Positions 30,272 through 30,510 of a stretch of DNA of 30,510 nt are shown here, in pieces. This DNA comes from DATCHW01 sp036508135 (lineage in GTDB: Bacteria; Bacteroidota; Ignavibacteria; Tepidaquicellales; Tepidaquicellaceae), in contig DATCHW010000234.1 of NCBI GenBank assembly GCA_036508135.1, forward strand, positions 1 to 30,510, read 5' to 3'. How positions within the stretch are numbered: the stretch's first letter is position 1; each line of letters starts with the position of its first letter. The notes under the pieces were generated by a model. That model was not told the DNA's origin. It made no database searches and saw only the letters and a program-made list of their open reading frames with translations. The position numbers and the translations under genes were made by a program.

Positions 30272-30510
30272 ATGAGAAAACCTATATTATTATTAATATT
30301 CATTTCTTTTATTTTATTCTTTGCAAATTATTCCTTTGCCGGTCCAAAAACATGGAGCGGCACTACAAATACAAGCTGGACCGTTTCATCAAATTGGGTT
30401 GGCGGTGTTGTCCCTGCTTCCGGTGATGATATTCTGATTCCGGGCGGTTTAACCAATTATCCGGTGATTTCAGGAAGTGTAACTGTACATAATATTTCAA
30501 TAAACAGCAG
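30272..30510 (+). CDS. Secreted protein, N-terminal part (3' partial)
   Basis: The ATG at 30272 opens a frame that runs off the window. Sec signal peptide RKPILLLIFISFILFFANYSFA, then the mature start GPKTWSGTTNTSWTVSSNWVGG and DDILIPGGLTNYPVIS, followed by SVTVHNISIN. The TWSG...W...NW.GG.VP..GDD.IIP pattern is common at the N terminus of large T9SS-exported surface proteins with beta-helical repeats in this group. Function and C-terminal sorting domain lie outside the window. Confidence 0.75.
   Translation, partial: MRKPILLLIFISFILFFANYSFAGPKTWSGTTNTSWTVSSNWVGGVVPASGDDILIPGGLTNYPVISGSVTVHNISINS

Noticed and set aside
1..30510. tRNA, rRNA or riboswitch genes
   Set aside because: No cloverleaf with a TTCRA loop, no rRNA signature and no riboswitch core recognised on either strand by eye; a covariance-model scan was not possible.

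Overview
The window looks like a chromosomal segment of a low-GC member of the FCB group, most likely an Ignavibacteria-like lineage. The evidence is a C-terminal secretion (T9SS) sorting domain with the YPNPFNP signature at the left edge, secreted WG-repeat proteins, an outer-membrane beta-barrel, weak or absent Shine-Dalgarno sites before many genes, and strongly AT-rich intergenic DNA. No rRNA, tRNA or CRISPR array was seen.

Layout. 1-1.8 kb: end of a secreted protein, an isolated Cys-rich CXXX-repeat precursor, and a TPR protein. 1.9-7.1 kb (minus): three adjacent secreted WG-repeat paralogues, the longest a head-to-tail fusion of two. 7.2-10.7 kb (minus): a beta-barrel protein, a DUF805 membrane protein, a lipoprotein metallophosphoesterase whose expected start codon reads ATA, and a secreted protein with a duplicated domain. 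11.2-17.4 kb (minus): a radical-SAM peptide-modification locus of five tandem CXXX-repeat precursors followed by a radical SAM/SPASM enzyme, a SPASM-only partner and a ~100-aa accessory protein. 17.5-26.3 kb: a signalling block. 26.6-29.8 kb: 3-oxoacid CoA-transferase A/B, an IS200-like element with nested hairpins, and an HMG-CoA-lyase-like protein lacking the usual catalytic Cys. The right edge begins another secreted protein.

Two systems stand out. (1) The CXXX locus: each precursor has a twin-arginine-like leader and 21-28 cysteines at almost unbroken four-residue spacing. This suggests cytoplasmic radical-SAM modification followed by Tat export. (2) A sigma-54 circuit: a large Cache/PAS hybrid kinase, a receiver-kinase and an NtrC-type activator lie between two small operons. 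Each operon starts with a ~35-aa single-helix membrane peptide of one new family. Both have a textbook -24/-12 promoter (TGGCA-N6-TTGCA) and a TTCTCA-N3-TGAGAA palindrome centred exactly 57 nt upstream of it. The three peptide genes were identified by reading the intergenic DNA.

All family names are from memory and residue inspection; no database search was run.
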